DNA from: Aquisalimonas sp007126095 | GTDB lineage: Bacteria; Pseudomonadota; Gammaproteobacteria; Nitrococcales; Aquisalimonadaceae | Direction of reading: 5' to 3' | NCBI RefSeq assembly: GCF_048323695.1 | Contig: NZ_JBLWFT010000008.1 | Span: 1-64,000, forward strand | DNA: 64,000 nucleotides | In this document: in pieces, positions 43,050 through 52,895 of the stretch | Layout: every line of letters begins with the position of its first letter | Position numbering within the stretch: position 1 is the stretch's first letter | Position numbers and translations under genes: made by a program | Notes under the pieces: generated by a model | Databases searched by the model: none | What the model was told of the DNA's origin: nothing | Seen by the model: the letters and a program-made list of their open reading frames with translations, nothing else

Positions 43050-44780
43050 TCAGTCCAGGTCGATGTAGCCCTGCTTCTCCAGGTGCAGGATCACCTGCTG
43101 AGCCAGCTCATCGGCCGAGTAACGGGACGTATCCACGATCACCTCGGCGTTCTCCGGCTCTTCGTACGGGTCGTCGATACCGGTGAACTGCTTGATCTGC
43201 CCGGCGCGCGCCTTGGCATACAGCCCCTTGCGATCGCGTGCCTCGCAGACCTCCAGCGGTGTGGCCACGTACACCTCAATGAAGCCGCCACCCTGGCTCA
43301 CCATCTCGCGCACTTCCCGCCGCGTGGCGCGGTAGGGAGCGATGGGCGCGCAGATGGCGACACCGCCGTTCTTGGTGATCTCGCTGGCGACGAAGCCGAT
43401 CCGACGGATGTTGATCTCCCGGTGCTCCTTGGAGAATCCCAGCTCGCTGGAGAGGTGCTTGCGCACCAGGTCACCGTCGAGCATGGTCACTGGCCGCGTG
43501 CCGTGCTCCATGAGCTTGGCCATGACCACGTTGGCGATGGTGGACTTGCCGGAGCCGGACAGGCCGGTAAAGAACACCGTGAAGCCCTGCTGCTTCTTCG
43601 GCGGGAAAGCCTGGCGCAGGCGCTTGATGACCTCCGGGTAGGAGAACCACTCGGGCAGCTCCAGGCCTTCTTTCAGGCGCCGGCGCAGTTCGGTACCGGA
43701 GATATTCAGGACGCGGGAGCCCTCGGGGACTTCCGAGCGGGGCACGTACTGCGCCATGTCCTCGACGTAGACCATTTCCTCGAACGGCTGCATGACGATG
43801 CCCAGCTCGTCCTGATACTTGCGCACCAGCTCCTGGGCGTCGTAGGGGCCATAGAAGTCCTCGCCAGCGCTGTTCTTGCCGGGACCGGCGTGGTCGCGGC
43901 CGACGATGAACCGCGTGCAGCCGTGGTTCTTGCGGATGATGGCGTGCCACACAGCCTCGCGCGGGCCGCCCATGCGCATGGCCAGCGGCAGCAGGCTGAG
44001 CTGGGTGGTCTGCTCGGGGAAGTGCTTGACCACCTCCTGGTAGCAGCGCACCCGCACGAAGTAGTCCACGTCACCCGGCTTGGTCATGCCCACCACCGGG
44101 TGGATCAGCAGATTGGCCTCGCCCTTCTGGGAAGCGCGCTTGGCCAGTTCCACGTGCGCCCGATGCATGGGATTGCGGGTCTGGAAGGCGACCACGTTGT
44201 TCCAGCCCATCTTGGCGAACCACTCGCGCAGCTCCCGCGGGGTGTGACGCAGGTGCTTGAAGGTGTGGTGCGGTGGCAGCTCGATGCCGTCCAGCGGGCC
44301 ACCCAGGTAGACGGGGTTGGTCTGGTGGAACAGCCGGAAGACCTCCGGATGCGCCTCGTCGGCCGCGCCGTAGACCTGCTCCGCCTGCTTGCGAAAGTCG
44401 GGGCAGTAGTTGTCCTCAACGGTCATGATGGCGAGCACCATGCCCTCCGGGTGGCGCAGGGCGATGCGGGCACCGGCCTGCAGACTACCGGCGAAGTCCT
44501 CGCTGACGTCCAGGTTGATCGGGATCGGCCAGAGGGTACCGTCCGCCAGACGCATGTCGGCGCACACGGCGTTGTAATCGGCCTCCCGCAGAAAGCCGTC
44601 CAGCGGCGAGAAGCCGCCGTTGAGCAGCAGCTCGATGTCGCACACCTGGCGCTCGGTGAGATCCCAGGACGGCAGGTCGCGCGCTTCCTCGCGCAGTGCG
44701 GCCGCACGGTCGGAATCCACCAGCAGCTCTTTCAGGGTGCCGCCGTGGGGCGGCGTGAGATCCATGTGTCCATCAGTCAT
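43050..44780 (-). CDS. sat-cysC: Bifunctional ATP sulfurylase/adenylylsulfate kinase
   Basis: Activates sulfate to APS, then phosphorylates it to PAPS. The 576-residue fusion has an N-terminal Sat domain (about 1-390) with QTRNPMHRAH (200-209) and GRDHAGPGKNSAG (294 onward), joined to an APS kinase with Walker A GLSGSGKST (406-414) and RDRKGLYAKARAGQIK. It ends in the kinase domain. ATG 44780 has GAGG nine bases before it; an ATG five codons upstream is the alternative. It is preceded by an SLC13 permease and followed by cysQ, which points to sulfate assimilation or sulfation. Confidence 0.95.
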   Translation of the reverse strand: MTDGHMDLTPPHGGTLKELLVDSDRAAALREEARDLPSWDLTERQVCDIELLLNGGFSPLDGFLREADYNAVCADMRLADGTLWPIPINLDVSEDFAGSLQAGARIALRHPEGMVLAIMTVEDNYCPDFRKQAEQVYGAADEAHPEVFRLFHQTNPVYLGGPLDGIELPPHHTFKHLRHTPRELREWFAKMGWNNVVAFQTRNPMHRAHVELAKRASQKGEANLLIHPVVGMTKPGDVDYFVRVRCYQEVVKHFPEQTTQLSLLPLAMRMGGPREAVWHAIIRKNHGCTRFIVGRDHAGPGKNSAGEDFYGPYDAQELVRKYQDELGIVMQPFEEMVYVEDMAQYVPRSEVPEGSRVLNISGTELRRRLKEGLELPEWFSYPEVIKRLRQAFPPKKQQGFTVFFTGLSGSGKSTIANVVMAKLMEHGTRPVTMLDGDLVRKHLSSELGFSKEHREINIRRIGFVASEITKNGGVAICAPIAPYRATRREVREMVSQGGGFIEVYVATPLEVCEARDRKGLYAKARAGQIKQFTGIDDPYEEPENAEVIVDTSRYSADELAQQVILHLEKQGYIDLD

Positions 44781-44851
44781 CAGATCGTACCTCATCACAA
44801 CAATTACAGAGAGCGGACCACCGCGCGCGACGCGCAGGCAGTATGTGTCTT

Positions 44852-46618
44852 TCAGAACCCCCAGACCAGCGGGATCACCAGCACGGCCACCAGCGCCGTG
44901 ACCAGATTCAACGGCAGGCCAATGCGAATGAAATCGGTGAAGTGATAGCCGCCAGGGCCGTAGACCATCAGGTTGGTCTGGTAGCCGATGGGCGTTGCAA
45001 AGCTGGCCGAAGCCGCCAGCATGATGGCGACCGCGTAGGGCATGATGCTCACACCCAGATCGGATGCCAGCGCCAGCGCGATGGGAAACATCAACAGCGC
45101 CGCCGCATTGTTGGTAATCACCGCGGTGAATCCGGCAGTGAGCAGGTAGATGGCCACCAGGTTCATCCATGGGGCGTCACCGACAGCCTGAATGACGCTG
45201 TGGGCTACCACAAGCGCCACGCCGGTCTGCTCCATGGCCGCCCCGATCCCAAAGGCCGCCGCAATGACCAGCAGCACCGACCAGTCGATGTTGCGCCGCG
45301 CAGTCTCCACTGTGCAGCAGCCGGTAATCAGCATGCCGGCAGCGGCCAGCAGCGCTGCCTCCAGCATGCTCAGCGCACCGAGGCCGGCACTGATCACCAT
45401 GACAGCCAGCAAGCCGATGGCCACCGGCGCACGCTCGTGCCGCGGTGGCGACGAATCCTCGATTTGACTCACCAGGAAGAAGTCCCGGCTGTTGCGCTGA
45501 CGTTGGGCGAAGGCCTCCTTCGCCTCCAGCAACAGCGTATCACCGGGCCGGATGACGATATCGCCAATCTTGCCACCCAGGCGAACCCCGTCCCGAGCCA
45601 CGGCGATGACCACGGCGTCATAACGCGAGCGAAACTGGCCGTCACGGATAGTGCGCCCCACGACGGGACAGCTCCCGGAAACCACGGCCTCAATCAGTAT
45701 TCGCTCCGAGCGATGCCCGGTCAGCTTGAAGACCTGATCCGTGGCGGGGGTGAGGCCCCGGATTTTCTGCAGTTCGACTACCGACTCCACAACCCCCACA
45801 AACACCAGACGGTCACCGGCCTGGAGTGTCTCCTGGGGTGACACCGCAGGCAGGATCTGACCGTTCCGGTCGATCTCGGCGAGGAACATGCCCGAGAGAT
45901 GGCGCAGACCGGCCTTCTCGATGCTCCTGCCGACCAGCGGACCATCCGCATCCACCAGCATCTCGACGCTGTATTCTCGTGGATCCGTCATTTCCTGCAT
46001 GGGCGGCCGACGATCCGGCAGCAGCCAGCGGGTGGTGAGCAGAATGAAGCCCAAGCCAACCACCGCCACCGGCAGGCCGACCCAGGCCAAGTCGAACATG
46101 CGCAGCCCCTGCGCGGTGCGGTCCTCCAGCAGGCCGTTGACCACCAGGTTGGTGCTGGTCCCGATCAGCGTGCAGGTGCCACCCAGGATGGCGGCATAAC
46201 TCAGCGGGATCATCAACTTGGAGCTGGACAGTCCGAACTTGCGGGCCCACTCATTGACCGCCGGGATGAGCATGGCCACCACCGGCGTGTTGTTGAGAAA
46301 TGCGCTCATGAACGCCACCGGCGTCATCAGCTTGACCTGGGCATTGGCCAGCGAGCGAGGCCGGCCGAGCAGGCGCTGCACGATCCAGTGTATGCCCCCC
46401 GTCTCCTGAAGGCCGGAGACCACCACGTAGAGCACGGCAACGGTGATCAGCCCCTGGTTGGCCAGCCCGCCGAACGCCTGCCCGGGATCCAGCACGCCGG
46501 CGAGCAGCAGCACGGTCACCCCGCCGAGGAAGACCATATCCGCCGCCATTCGCGTGAGGATCAGCGTCCCCAGCACGCCGACGACGACGGCAACGGTCAA
46601 CCAGGCCTCCCATCCCAA
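44852..46618 (-). CDS. SLC13-family permease with central TrkA-C (RCK_C) domains
   Basis: A 588-residue membrane carrier. Two sets of hydrophobic helices flank a cytoplasmic part (about 205-380) containing two RCK_C domains (HLSGMFLAEIDRNGQILPAV and YDAVVIAVARDGVRLGGKIG). The SLC13 motif is seen in SAFLNNTPVVAMLIP and again in VITNNAAALLMFPIALALA. Proteins of this build next to sat/cysC are predicted sulfate importers. It starts 71 bases before sat-cysC on the same strand. Confidence 0.9.
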   Translation of the reverse strand: MGWEAWLTVAVVVGVLGTLILTRMAADMVFLGGVTVLLLAGVLDPGQAFGGLANQGLITVAVLYVVVSGLQETGGIHWIVQRLLGRPRSLANAQVKLMTPVAFMSAFLNNTPVVAMLIPAVNEWARKFGLSSSKLMIPLSYAAILGGTCTLIGTSTNLVVNGLLEDRTAQGLRMFDLAWVGLPVAVVGLGFILLTTRWLLPDRRPPMQEMTDPREYSVEMLVDADGPLVGRSIEKAGLRHLSGMFLAEIDRNGQILPAVSPQETLQAGDRLVFVGVVESVVELQKIRGLTPATDQVFKLTGHRSERILIEAVVSGSCPVVGRTIRDGQFRSRYDAVVIAVARDGVRLGGKIGDIVIRPGDTLLLEAKEAFAQRQRNSRDFFLVSQIEDSSPPRHERAPVAIGLLAVMVISAGLGALSMLEAALLAAAGMLITGCCTVETARRNIDWSVLLVIAAAFGIGAAMEQTGVALVVAHSVIQAVGDAPWMNLVAIYLLTAGFTAVITNNAAALLMFPIALALASDLGVSIMPYAVAIMLAASASFATPIGYQTNLMVYGPGGYHFTDFIRIGLPLNLVTALVAVLVIPLVWGF

Positions 46619-46718
46619 GGCAGGCTACTCCTCTGATCGCAAAGCGCTGAACTGTACCCGCCCTTCTTTAGAAGACAAAGGAATGATTGGTCATACAGTC
46701 AGATATAAAAAGAATACG

Positions 46719-48062
46719 TCAGTTGAACGTCCGCACGCTCTCGCCCCGGCCGATGGCGTAGTACGTGAAGCCTGCATCCACCATGCGCTTCGGGTCGTAC
46801 ACGTTGCGCCCGTCTACCAGCACCGGCTGTTTCAGCGCGGCCTTGACGCGATCGAAGTCCGGGCTGCGGAACTGCTGCCACTCGGTGCACAGCACCAGCG
46901 CATCAGCACCCTCCACAGCCTCGTAAGCAGCGCTGCACAACTCGAGATCATCGCGCTCGCCGTAGATATGGCGCGTCTCGGTCATGGCCTCCGGATCGAA
47001 CGCCTGCACCCGCGCCCCCGCCTGCCACAACGCTTCCATGAGCGTGCGGCTGGGGGCCTCGCGCATGTCGTCCGTGTTGGGCTTGAACGCCAGCCCCCAC
47101 AACGCGACGGTGCGACCTTCGAGATGGCCGTGGAAATGCTCGTAGAGGCGCTGGAACAGCACCGTTTTCTGGCGCGCGTTAACGGCCTCCACGGCGTCCA
47201 GGATCAGGGGCTGGTAATCCACCTCGCGGGCGGTACCGGCCAGCGCCTTGACGTCCTTGGGGAAGCAGGAGCCACCGTAGCCACAGCCCGGGTAGATGAA
47301 GTGGTAACCGATGCGCGGATCGGAGCCGATACCGTGACGCACCGATTCGATGTCCGCACCCAGCCGCTCGGCCAGCCCGGCCAGCTCATTCATGAAGCTG
47401 ATCTTGGTGGCGAGCATGGCGTTGGCGGCGTACTTGGTGAGCTCCGCCGAGCGTACGTCCATGACCAGCACTTTCTCCTGCTTGCGGCCGAAGGGCGCGT
47501 AGAGATCGCGCATGAGCTGAGTGGCGCGCCCGTCGTCGCTGCCCACCACCACGCGGTCGGGCTTCATGAAATCGTTGATGGCGGCGCCTTCCTTGAGGAA
47601 CTCCGGGTTGGAGACCACCGCGTAGGGCACGTCCAAGCCACGGGCGGCGAGCTGTTCGGTGAGCGTGGCGCGCACGCGGTCGGCGGTCCCCACGGGCACC
47701 GTGGACTTGTCCACGATCACCCGGTAGCCATCCATGTGCTCGCCAATGCTCCTGGCCACCTGCAGCACGTACTGCAGGTCGGCGGAGCCGTCTTCGTCCG
47801 AGGGTGTGCCCACGGCGATGAACTGCAGCAGCCCGTGGCCCACGGCCTCGGCCACGTCGGTGGTGAACCGCAGCCGCCCGGCGGCGCAGTTGGCCGCGAT
47901 CATGTCCTCCAGCCCCGGCTCGTAGATGGGCACTTCGCCACGATTGAGCTGCGCCACCCGATCCGCGTTCACGTCCACGCAGAGGACGTCGTTCCCCGTT
48001 TCCGCGAGGCAGGTGCCGGTAACCAGTCCCACATAGCCGCTGCCGAAAATCGTGATCTTCAT
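46719..48062 (-). CDS. ugd: UDP-glucose 6-dehydrogenase
   Basis: Oxidises UDP-glucose to UDP-glucuronate using two NAD. The 447-residue protein has the Rossmann start MKITIFGSGYVGLVTGTCLA and catalytic Cys266 in GYGGSCFPKD, plus K210 and N214 in the LTKYAANAMLATK helix. Followed on the same strand upstream by the epimerase gene (16-base gap). Substrate is assigned by family similarity and by galU nearby. Confidence 0.95.
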   Translation of the reverse strand: MKITIFGSGYVGLVTGTCLAETGNDVLCVDVNADRVAQLNRGEVPIYEPGLEDMIAANCAAGRLRFTTDVAEAVGHGLLQFIAVGTPSDEDGSADLQYVLQVARSIGEHMDGYRVIVDKSTVPVGTADRVRATLTEQLAARGLDVPYAVVSNPEFLKEGAAINDFMKPDRVVVGSDDGRATQLMRDLYAPFGRKQEKVLVMDVRSAELTKYAANAMLATKISFMNELAGLAERLGADIESVRHGIGSDPRIGYHFIYPGCGYGGSCFPKDVKALAGTAREVDYQPLILDAVEAVNARQKTVLFQRLYEHFHGHLEGRTVALWGLAFKPNTDDMREAPSRTLMEALWQAGARVQAFDPEAMTETRHIYGERDDLELCSAAYEAVEGADALVLCTEWQQFRSPDFDRVKAALKQPVLVDGRNVYDPKRMVDAGFTYYAIGRGESVRTFN

Positions 48063-48078
48063 GAAGTCCTGCCCTTTC

Positions 48079-49086
48079 TCAAACCCTGTAGTAATCCCGA
48101 TACCAGGCCACGAATCGCTTCACGCCCTCTTCCACCGGCGTGTCGGGCCGATAACCCACGTCACGCACCAGTTCCTCGGCATCCGCCCAGGTGTCGGGCA
48201 CATCGCCCTGCTGCATGGGCAGCAGGTTCTTCTCGGCTTCACGGCCCAGGCACTCCTCGAGCACCTGGATGTAGCGCATGAGCTCCACCGGCCGGTTGTT
48301 GCCGATGTTGTAGAGCCGGTAGGGCGCCGCGCTGGACGCCGGGTCGGGCGCGTCGCCGGACCACTGCGGGTCCGGAGCTGCCACGTAATCGGTGGCGCGC
48401 ACCACGCCCTCGGCAATGTCGTCCACGTAGGTGAAATCGCGGCGATGGTCGCCGTAGTTGTAGACGTCGATGGGCTCGCCCGCCAGGATCGCCCTGGTGA
48501 ACTTGAACAGCGCCATGTCGGGCCGGCCCCAAGGGCCGTAGACGGTGAAAAAGCGCAGGCCGGTCACCGGCAGCCCGTGCAGGTGCGCGTAGGTGTGGGC
48601 CATGAGCTCGTTGGCCTTCTTGGTGGCCGCGTACATGGACAGGGGGTGATCCACGTTCTGGTGCACGGAGAACGGCATGGCGGTGTTGGCGCCGTACACG
48701 GAACTGGTGGACGCGTAGACCAGGTGCTCCGCACCGGTCTCGCGACAGGCCTCGAGCACGTTCATGAAGCCGACTACATTGCTGTTCACGTAGGCGTGCG
48801 GATTCTCCAGCGAGTAGCGCACGCCGGCCTGGGCGGCGAGATGGATGACCCGCTCAAACCCGCCATGACGAAACAGTGCGTCCATGCCCGGGCCGTCGGC
48901 CACGTCCAGGCGCACGAACCGGAACCGGTCATGGGCCTGCAGGCGCGCCAGTCGCGCCTCCTTGAGGCTGACGTCGTAGTAGTCGTTGAGATTATCCAGC
49001 CCCACCACGGTGTCACCACGCGCGAGCAGCCGCTGCGCCACGTGAAACCCGATGAAACCGGCCGCACCGGTGACCAGAATCTTCAT
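48079..49086 (-). CDS. UDP-glucuronate 4-epimerase-type NAD-dependent epimerase
   Basis: Converts UDP-glucuronate to UDP-galacturonate, to judge from family and operon. The 335-residue extended SDR has TGAAGFIG (6-13), S125/S126 and Y149xxxK153 (YAATKKANELMAHTY), and the family-typical LDNLNDYYDVSLKEARL. The ATG at 49086 was selected for the MKILVTGAAGF start. It is the first gene of a two-gene operon with ugd. A terminator hairpin of the fhs gene lies upstream. Confidence 0.93.
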   Translation of the reverse strand: MKILVTGAAGFIGFHVAQRLLARGDTVVGLDNLNDYYDVSLKEARLARLQAHDRFRFVRLDVADGPGMDALFRHGGFERVIHLAAQAGVRYSLENPHAYVNSNVVGFMNVLEACRETGAEHLVYASTSSVYGANTAMPFSVHQNVDHPLSMYAATKKANELMAHTYAHLHGLPVTGLRFFTVYGPWGRPDMALFKFTRAILAGEPIDVYNYGDHRRDFTYVDDIAEGVVRATDYVAAPDPQWSGDAPDPASSAAPYRLYNIGNNRPVELMRYIQVLEECLGREAEKNLLPMQQGDVPDTWADAEELVRDVGYRPDTPVEEGVKRFVAWYRDYYRV

Positions 49087-49110
49087 TGTCCGCCCCCAAA
49101 CGAAACGACC

Positions 49111-49134
49111 CACCGCGGCTCCCGCGGTGGGTCG
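49111..49134 (-). terminator. Terminator of fhs
   Basis: The arms CCCACCGCGG and CCGCGGTGGG enclose a three-base loop. On the minus strand the stem is followed by TCGTTTCGTTT. It lies between the fhs stop and the epimerase start. Confidence 0.72.
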
Positions 49135-49182
49135 TGACATGGTACCGCTCCGGTGGCCGCGCGACCACCGATGAACGACCGC

Positions 49183-50919
49183 TCAGAACAGGCCGACGAT
49201 CTGCTCGTTCTCGTCGATGTCGATATGGGCCGCCGCCGGATCCATGCCCAGCCCCGGCATGGTGCGCATCTCGCCGCACAGGGCGTAGACGAACCCGGCC
49301 CCGGCGGACAGCCGCACCTCGCGCACCGGCAGTACCCAGCCGGTCGGCGCCCCCTGCCGACCCGGATCCGCCGACAGGGAGAGGTGCGTCTTGGCGATGC
49401 ACACCGGCAGATCGCCGTAACCCTGGTACTGGTAGCTGTCGATCTGCTTGCGCGCCTCGGCGCTGAACTCCACGCCGCCCGCCCCGTAGATGCGCGTGGC
49501 AATGCGCTTGATCTTGTCATCCAGGTGCATCTCGTCCGGATACAGGAACTCGAAGCGGTTCGGCTCCTCGGCGGCTTCCGCCACGGCCTCCGCCAGCTCC
49601 GCGGCACCGGCGCCACCGTCACGCACGTGGGTGCACAGCGCCACCCGGGCACCGGCGCGCTCGGCGACGTCGCGAATGGCCTCGTGCTCCGAGGCGAAAT
49701 CCGACGGGAAGGCGTTGATGGCCACCACCGGGGCGATGCCGTGGGCCCGGATGTTGTCGATCTGCTTGCGCAGGTTGTCGGCGCCGGAGTAGACGTCGTC
49801 GGGATTCTCCGCCGTCATCTCCTCGGGCAGGGGCCGGCCGGGCACGACCCGGAAGCGGCCGGAGTGGAACTTCAGCCCGCGCACGGTGGCGACGATCACT
49901 GCCGCGTCCGGGACCATGCCGGAGGCGCGGCACTTGATGTTGAAGAAGCGCTCCGCCCCCATGTCGGCCCCGAAACCGGCCTCGGTGATGAGGTAGTCGC
50001 TGGTGCGCAGCGCGATGCGGTCGGCGACGATGGACGAGTTGCCGTGGGCAATGTTGCCGAACGGCCCCGCGTGCATGAGCGCCGGCGTGTGCTCCAGCGT
50101 CTGCAGCAGATTCGGCTTGAGCGCATCCTTGAGCAGCGCCGTCATGGCACCGGCAGCACCGATGTCCTCGGCGGTGACCGGCTGGTGGCTGCGGGTGTAG
50201 CCCACCACGATGCGCCCGAGGCGCGCGCGCAGGTCGCTCAGGGAGTGGGCCAGAGCGAGAATGGCCATGACCTCCGAGGCGGCGGTGATCTCGAAACTGC
50301 TCTGGCGGGTGAACCCGTCGGCGCTGGACCCCAGCCCGGTGACGATGTTGCGCAGGGCGCGGTCGTTGATGTCCATGGTCCGCTTCCAGCTGATCTGCTG
50401 CGGATCCAGATCCACCCCGCGCCGGTGGTGCAGGTGGTTGTCGATCATCGCCGAGAGCAGGTTGTGCGCCGACGACACGGCGTGGATATCACCGGTGAGG
50501 TGGAGGTTGATCCGCTCCATGGGGATCACCTGGCTGTAGCCGCCGCCGGCGGCTCCACCCTTGATCCCGAGGGTCGGCCCCATGGACGGCTGGCGCAACG
50601 CCACGGCAGCCGAGCGGGCGATATGGTGGAACCCCTGGGCGAGCCCGATGGAGGTGGTGGTCTTGCCTTCTCCGAGCGGTGTCGGCGTGATGGCGGAGAC
50701 CACCACGTACTTGCCCCGCGGGCGGTCCGCCAACGCGTGCATGGCGGCCAGGTCGATCTTGGCGACGTCGTGGCCGTAGGGCTCCACGTAATCCGGATCG
50801 AGCCCCATGGCCGCCGCGATCTCGCCAATGGGCCGCCGCGGCGTGTGCCGCGCAATCTCCAGATTGCTGGGCAGGACATCGGCGACCGCCGCTTCCACCT
50901 CTTTCACGCTCGTTGCCAT
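49183..50919 (-). CDS. fhs: Formate-tetrahydrofolate ligase
   Basis: Activates formate to 10-formyl-THF with ATP. The 578-residue protein has the P-loop PTPLGEGKTTTSIGLAQG (about 73-90), GAAGGGYSQVIPMERINLHLTGD and the C-terminal FVYALCGEMRTMPGLG. The ATG at 50919 follows AGGAGGAACC. Together with sarcosine oxidase and the methylene-THF reductase it forms a one-carbon module: methyl groups from betaine become C1-folates. Formate or formaldehyde from the pathway could also be reused here. Confidence 0.95.
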   Translation of the reverse strand: MATSVKEVEAAVADVLPSNLEIARHTPRRPIGEIAAAMGLDPDYVEPYGHDVAKIDLAAMHALADRPRGKYVVVSAITPTPLGEGKTTTSIGLAQGFHHIARSAAVALRQPSMGPTLGIKGGAAGGGYSQVIPMERINLHLTGDIHAVSSAHNLLSAMIDNHLHHRRGVDLDPQQISWKRTMDINDRALRNIVTGLGSSADGFTRQSSFEITAASEVMAILALAHSLSDLRARLGRIVVGYTRSHQPVTAEDIGAAGAMTALLKDALKPNLLQTLEHTPALMHAGPFGNIAHGNSSIVADRIALRTSDYLITEAGFGADMGAERFFNIKCRASGMVPDAAVIVATVRGLKFHSGRFRVVPGRPLPEEMTAENPDDVYSGADNLRKQIDNIRAHGIAPVVAINAFPSDFASEHEAIRDVAERAGARVALCTHVRDGGAGAAELAEAVAEAAEEPNRFEFLYPDEMHLDDKIKRIATRIYGAGGVEFSAEARKQIDSYQYQGYGDLPVCIAKTHLSLSADPGRQGAPTGWVLPVREVRLSAGAGFVYALCGEMRTMPGLGMDPAAAHIDIDENEQIVGLF

Positions 50920-51198
50920 GGTTCCTCCTGCGCTTGCGGGCGTGTTGTCACAACGTGTGATGGCATTATTGCGGCGGCGATCGTGAATCAGTGTCCTGCG
51001 GGCGTCATTCACGGATTTGTGTACGACAACTCGTTTCAGAATGCCGACTTAACAACGATTCAAAAAACGGTTTATTCTCTCAATAGACGCTTTCCGGAAA
51101 GCAGAAGACGTTCCGGGAAAAGCGGTCGCCGCGTCGCTGCGGGATAAATCAGTTACGCGAACAGAAAAGCCGATCACGGCAGGTGAGGAGAAGGAGTA

Positions 51199-52305
51199 AT
51201 GGTCATGGCGAATCCCGGCAGCATCACCGACACGCCCCGGCGGATCGGCTTTCTCATGATTCCGGGGTTTTCCCACATGGCGTTCTCGTCGGCGCTGGAG
51301 CCGCTGCGCATGGCCAACCAGCTCACCGAGAAGCCGCTGTACTCCTGGCACATCATCAGCCGCAGCGGTGGGCCGGTGGAGGCCAGCAACGGTCTGCCGA
51401 TCGCGCCGGAGGCCGGCCTGCGGGAGGCCCTGGACCTGGGGCTGGACATGGTGCTGGTCTGCAGCGGCGTGGAGGTGCAGGAGCACGTGGACCGCGACAC
51501 CCTGGCGTGGCTCAGCCGACTCGCCCGGCGCCACGTGCCGCTGGGTTCGATCTGCACCGGCGGGTACATCCTGGCACGCGCCGGCGTGCTGAACGGCTAC
51601 CGCTGCACCCTCCACTGGGAGCACATTTCCAGTATCCACGAGGCACTGCTGTTCCCGGAGGTGGCGTTCTGCTCGGAGCTGTTTGTGCTGGACCGGGACC
51701 GCTACACCTGCTCCGGCGGCGTCGCTCCCCTGGACATGATGCTTACGCTGATCGCGCGGGAGCATGGCGCGGATCTGGCGGAACGGATCGCCGAGGAGTA
51801 CCTGCACGAGCGCATCCGCGACTTCACCGAGCGCCAGCGCACGCCGCTGAAGGTGCGCCTGGGCACCAGTCAGCCGAAGCTGGTGGAGGTGGTCACCCTC
51901 ATGGAGGCCAACCTGCACGAGCCGCTGACCCTGGACGAACTCGCGGCCCACGCACGCCTGTCGCGCCGGCAGCTGGAGCGGCTGTTCCAGCGCCACCTGG
52001 GCTGTCCGCCAACCCGCTATTACATGGATCTGCGCCTGGCGCGCGCCCGGCAACTGCTGCTGCAGACGGAGATGCCCATTACCGACGTGGCGCTGGCGTG
52101 CGGTTTCGTGTCGCCACCGCACTTCACCAAGTGCTACCACGAACGCCAGGGCCGCTCCCCCTCGGAAGAGCGGCGGCTGCGGCGCCAGCGGCTTGTGGCC
52201 GGTGCCGCGCCGCTGCAGGCGCACCAGCCCGCGGCGCTGGTGTCGAATCCGGAACCACTGCCCGCCGATACGGAGTTCACGCCACTGGAGGAGGAGGTGG
52301 AGTAG
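51199..52305 (+). CDS. gbdR: GbdR-like AraC/GlxA-family regulator of glycine betaine catabolism
   Basis: A 368-residue transcription factor with an N-terminal DJ-1/PfpI-like domain (about 15-205; GSICTGGYILARAGVLNGY) and a C-terminal AraC helix-turn-helix pair (about 225-330; CGFVSPPHFTKCYHERQGRSP). GbdR in Pseudomonas senses glycine betaine and dimethylglycine and activates sarcosine oxidase genes. The neighbourhood (fhs, soxBDAG, BCCT within 20 kb) fits. The start has GAGGAGAAGGAG before it. It is divergent from fhs and convergent with soxG, overlapping its 3' end by 29 bases. Confidence 0.88.
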   Translation: MVMANPGSITDTPRRIGFLMIPGFSHMAFSSALEPLRMANQLTEKPLYSWHIISRSGGPVEASNGLPIAPEAGLREALDLGLDMVLVCSGVEVQEHVDRDTLAWLSRLARRHVPLGSICTGGYILARAGVLNGYRCTLHWEHISSIHEALLFPEVAFCSELFVLDRDRYTCSGGVAPLDMMLTLIAREHGADLAERIAEEYLHERIRDFTERQRTPLKVRLGTSQPKLVEVVTLMEANLHEPLTLDELAAHARLSRRQLERLFQRHLGCPPTRYYMDLRLARARQLLLQTEMPITDVALACGFVSPPHFTKCYHERQGRSPSEERRLRRQRLVAGAAPLQAHQPAALVSNPEPLPADTEFTPLEEEVE

Positions 52306-52891
52306 CCGCCGCCCCGTCGCGGGACTCCATCCGCCGTGCCACGGCGGCGAGCCAGTCGCGCAGGTAACCGGCCATGCTGCGGCGGATCATCAGCCGGAAC
52401 GTGGGCACCCCGTCCTGCGCCCAGAGCACGACTGAGCCGTGACCGAGACGGGTCTGGGCACACTGGCCGGCTCCGAACTGCCGTACATGGAGATCCAGCG
52501 GCGTGCCACGGGCCAGGACGGCGCGACTGCGCTCGCCGGTGAGTTCCAGCGTGGCGTATCCCGCGCTCAGGGCCGTCACCGCCGCCCGGGTCGTGCCCAG
52601 GGCGCCGCGCACCGCCTCCAGACGCCCGGCCGGTCCGTCGGGTTCGACCACCGCCAGCCATTCGTCCGGCCCGGTCCAAAGCAGTTGCAACCCCTCCCCG
52701 GCGGCCCAGGTGTTGGGCGTGACCGGCGGCGGACACCCCAGCGCCGACGTCACCGCATCGACGAACGCAGGCTCGTCGGCGTTGCCACGCAGGTTGAGGA
52801 TATCCCTGGGCACGACCGGTCGCAGCGCCACCCCCGCGAATGCCGGCAGGCTGGCGTCGGTCAGTGGCGGACGGGCCAGTACGTCGTTCAT
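52277..52891 (-). CDS. soxG: Sarcosine oxidase gamma subunit
   Basis: Small structural subunit of the heterotetrameric sarcosine oxidase. The 204-residue protein has the GcvT-like fold seen in this subunit: LLWTGPDEWLAVVEPDG, ELTGERSRAVLARGTPLDL and FRLMIRRSMAGYLRDWL. It follows soxA with a four-base gap. It is the last gene of the cluster and overlaps the end of gbdR. Confidence 0.92.
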   Translation of the reverse strand: MNDVLARPPLTDASLPAFAGVALRPVVPRDILNLRGNADEPAFVDAVTSALGCPPPVTPNTWAAGEGLQLLWTGPDEWLAVVEPDGPAGRLEAVRGALGTTRAAVTALSAGYATLELTGERSRAVLARGTPLDLHVRQFGAGQCAQTRLGHGSVVLWAQDGVPTFRLMIRRSMAGYLRDWLAAVARRMESRDGAAATPPPPPVA

Positions 52892-52895
52892 GGCG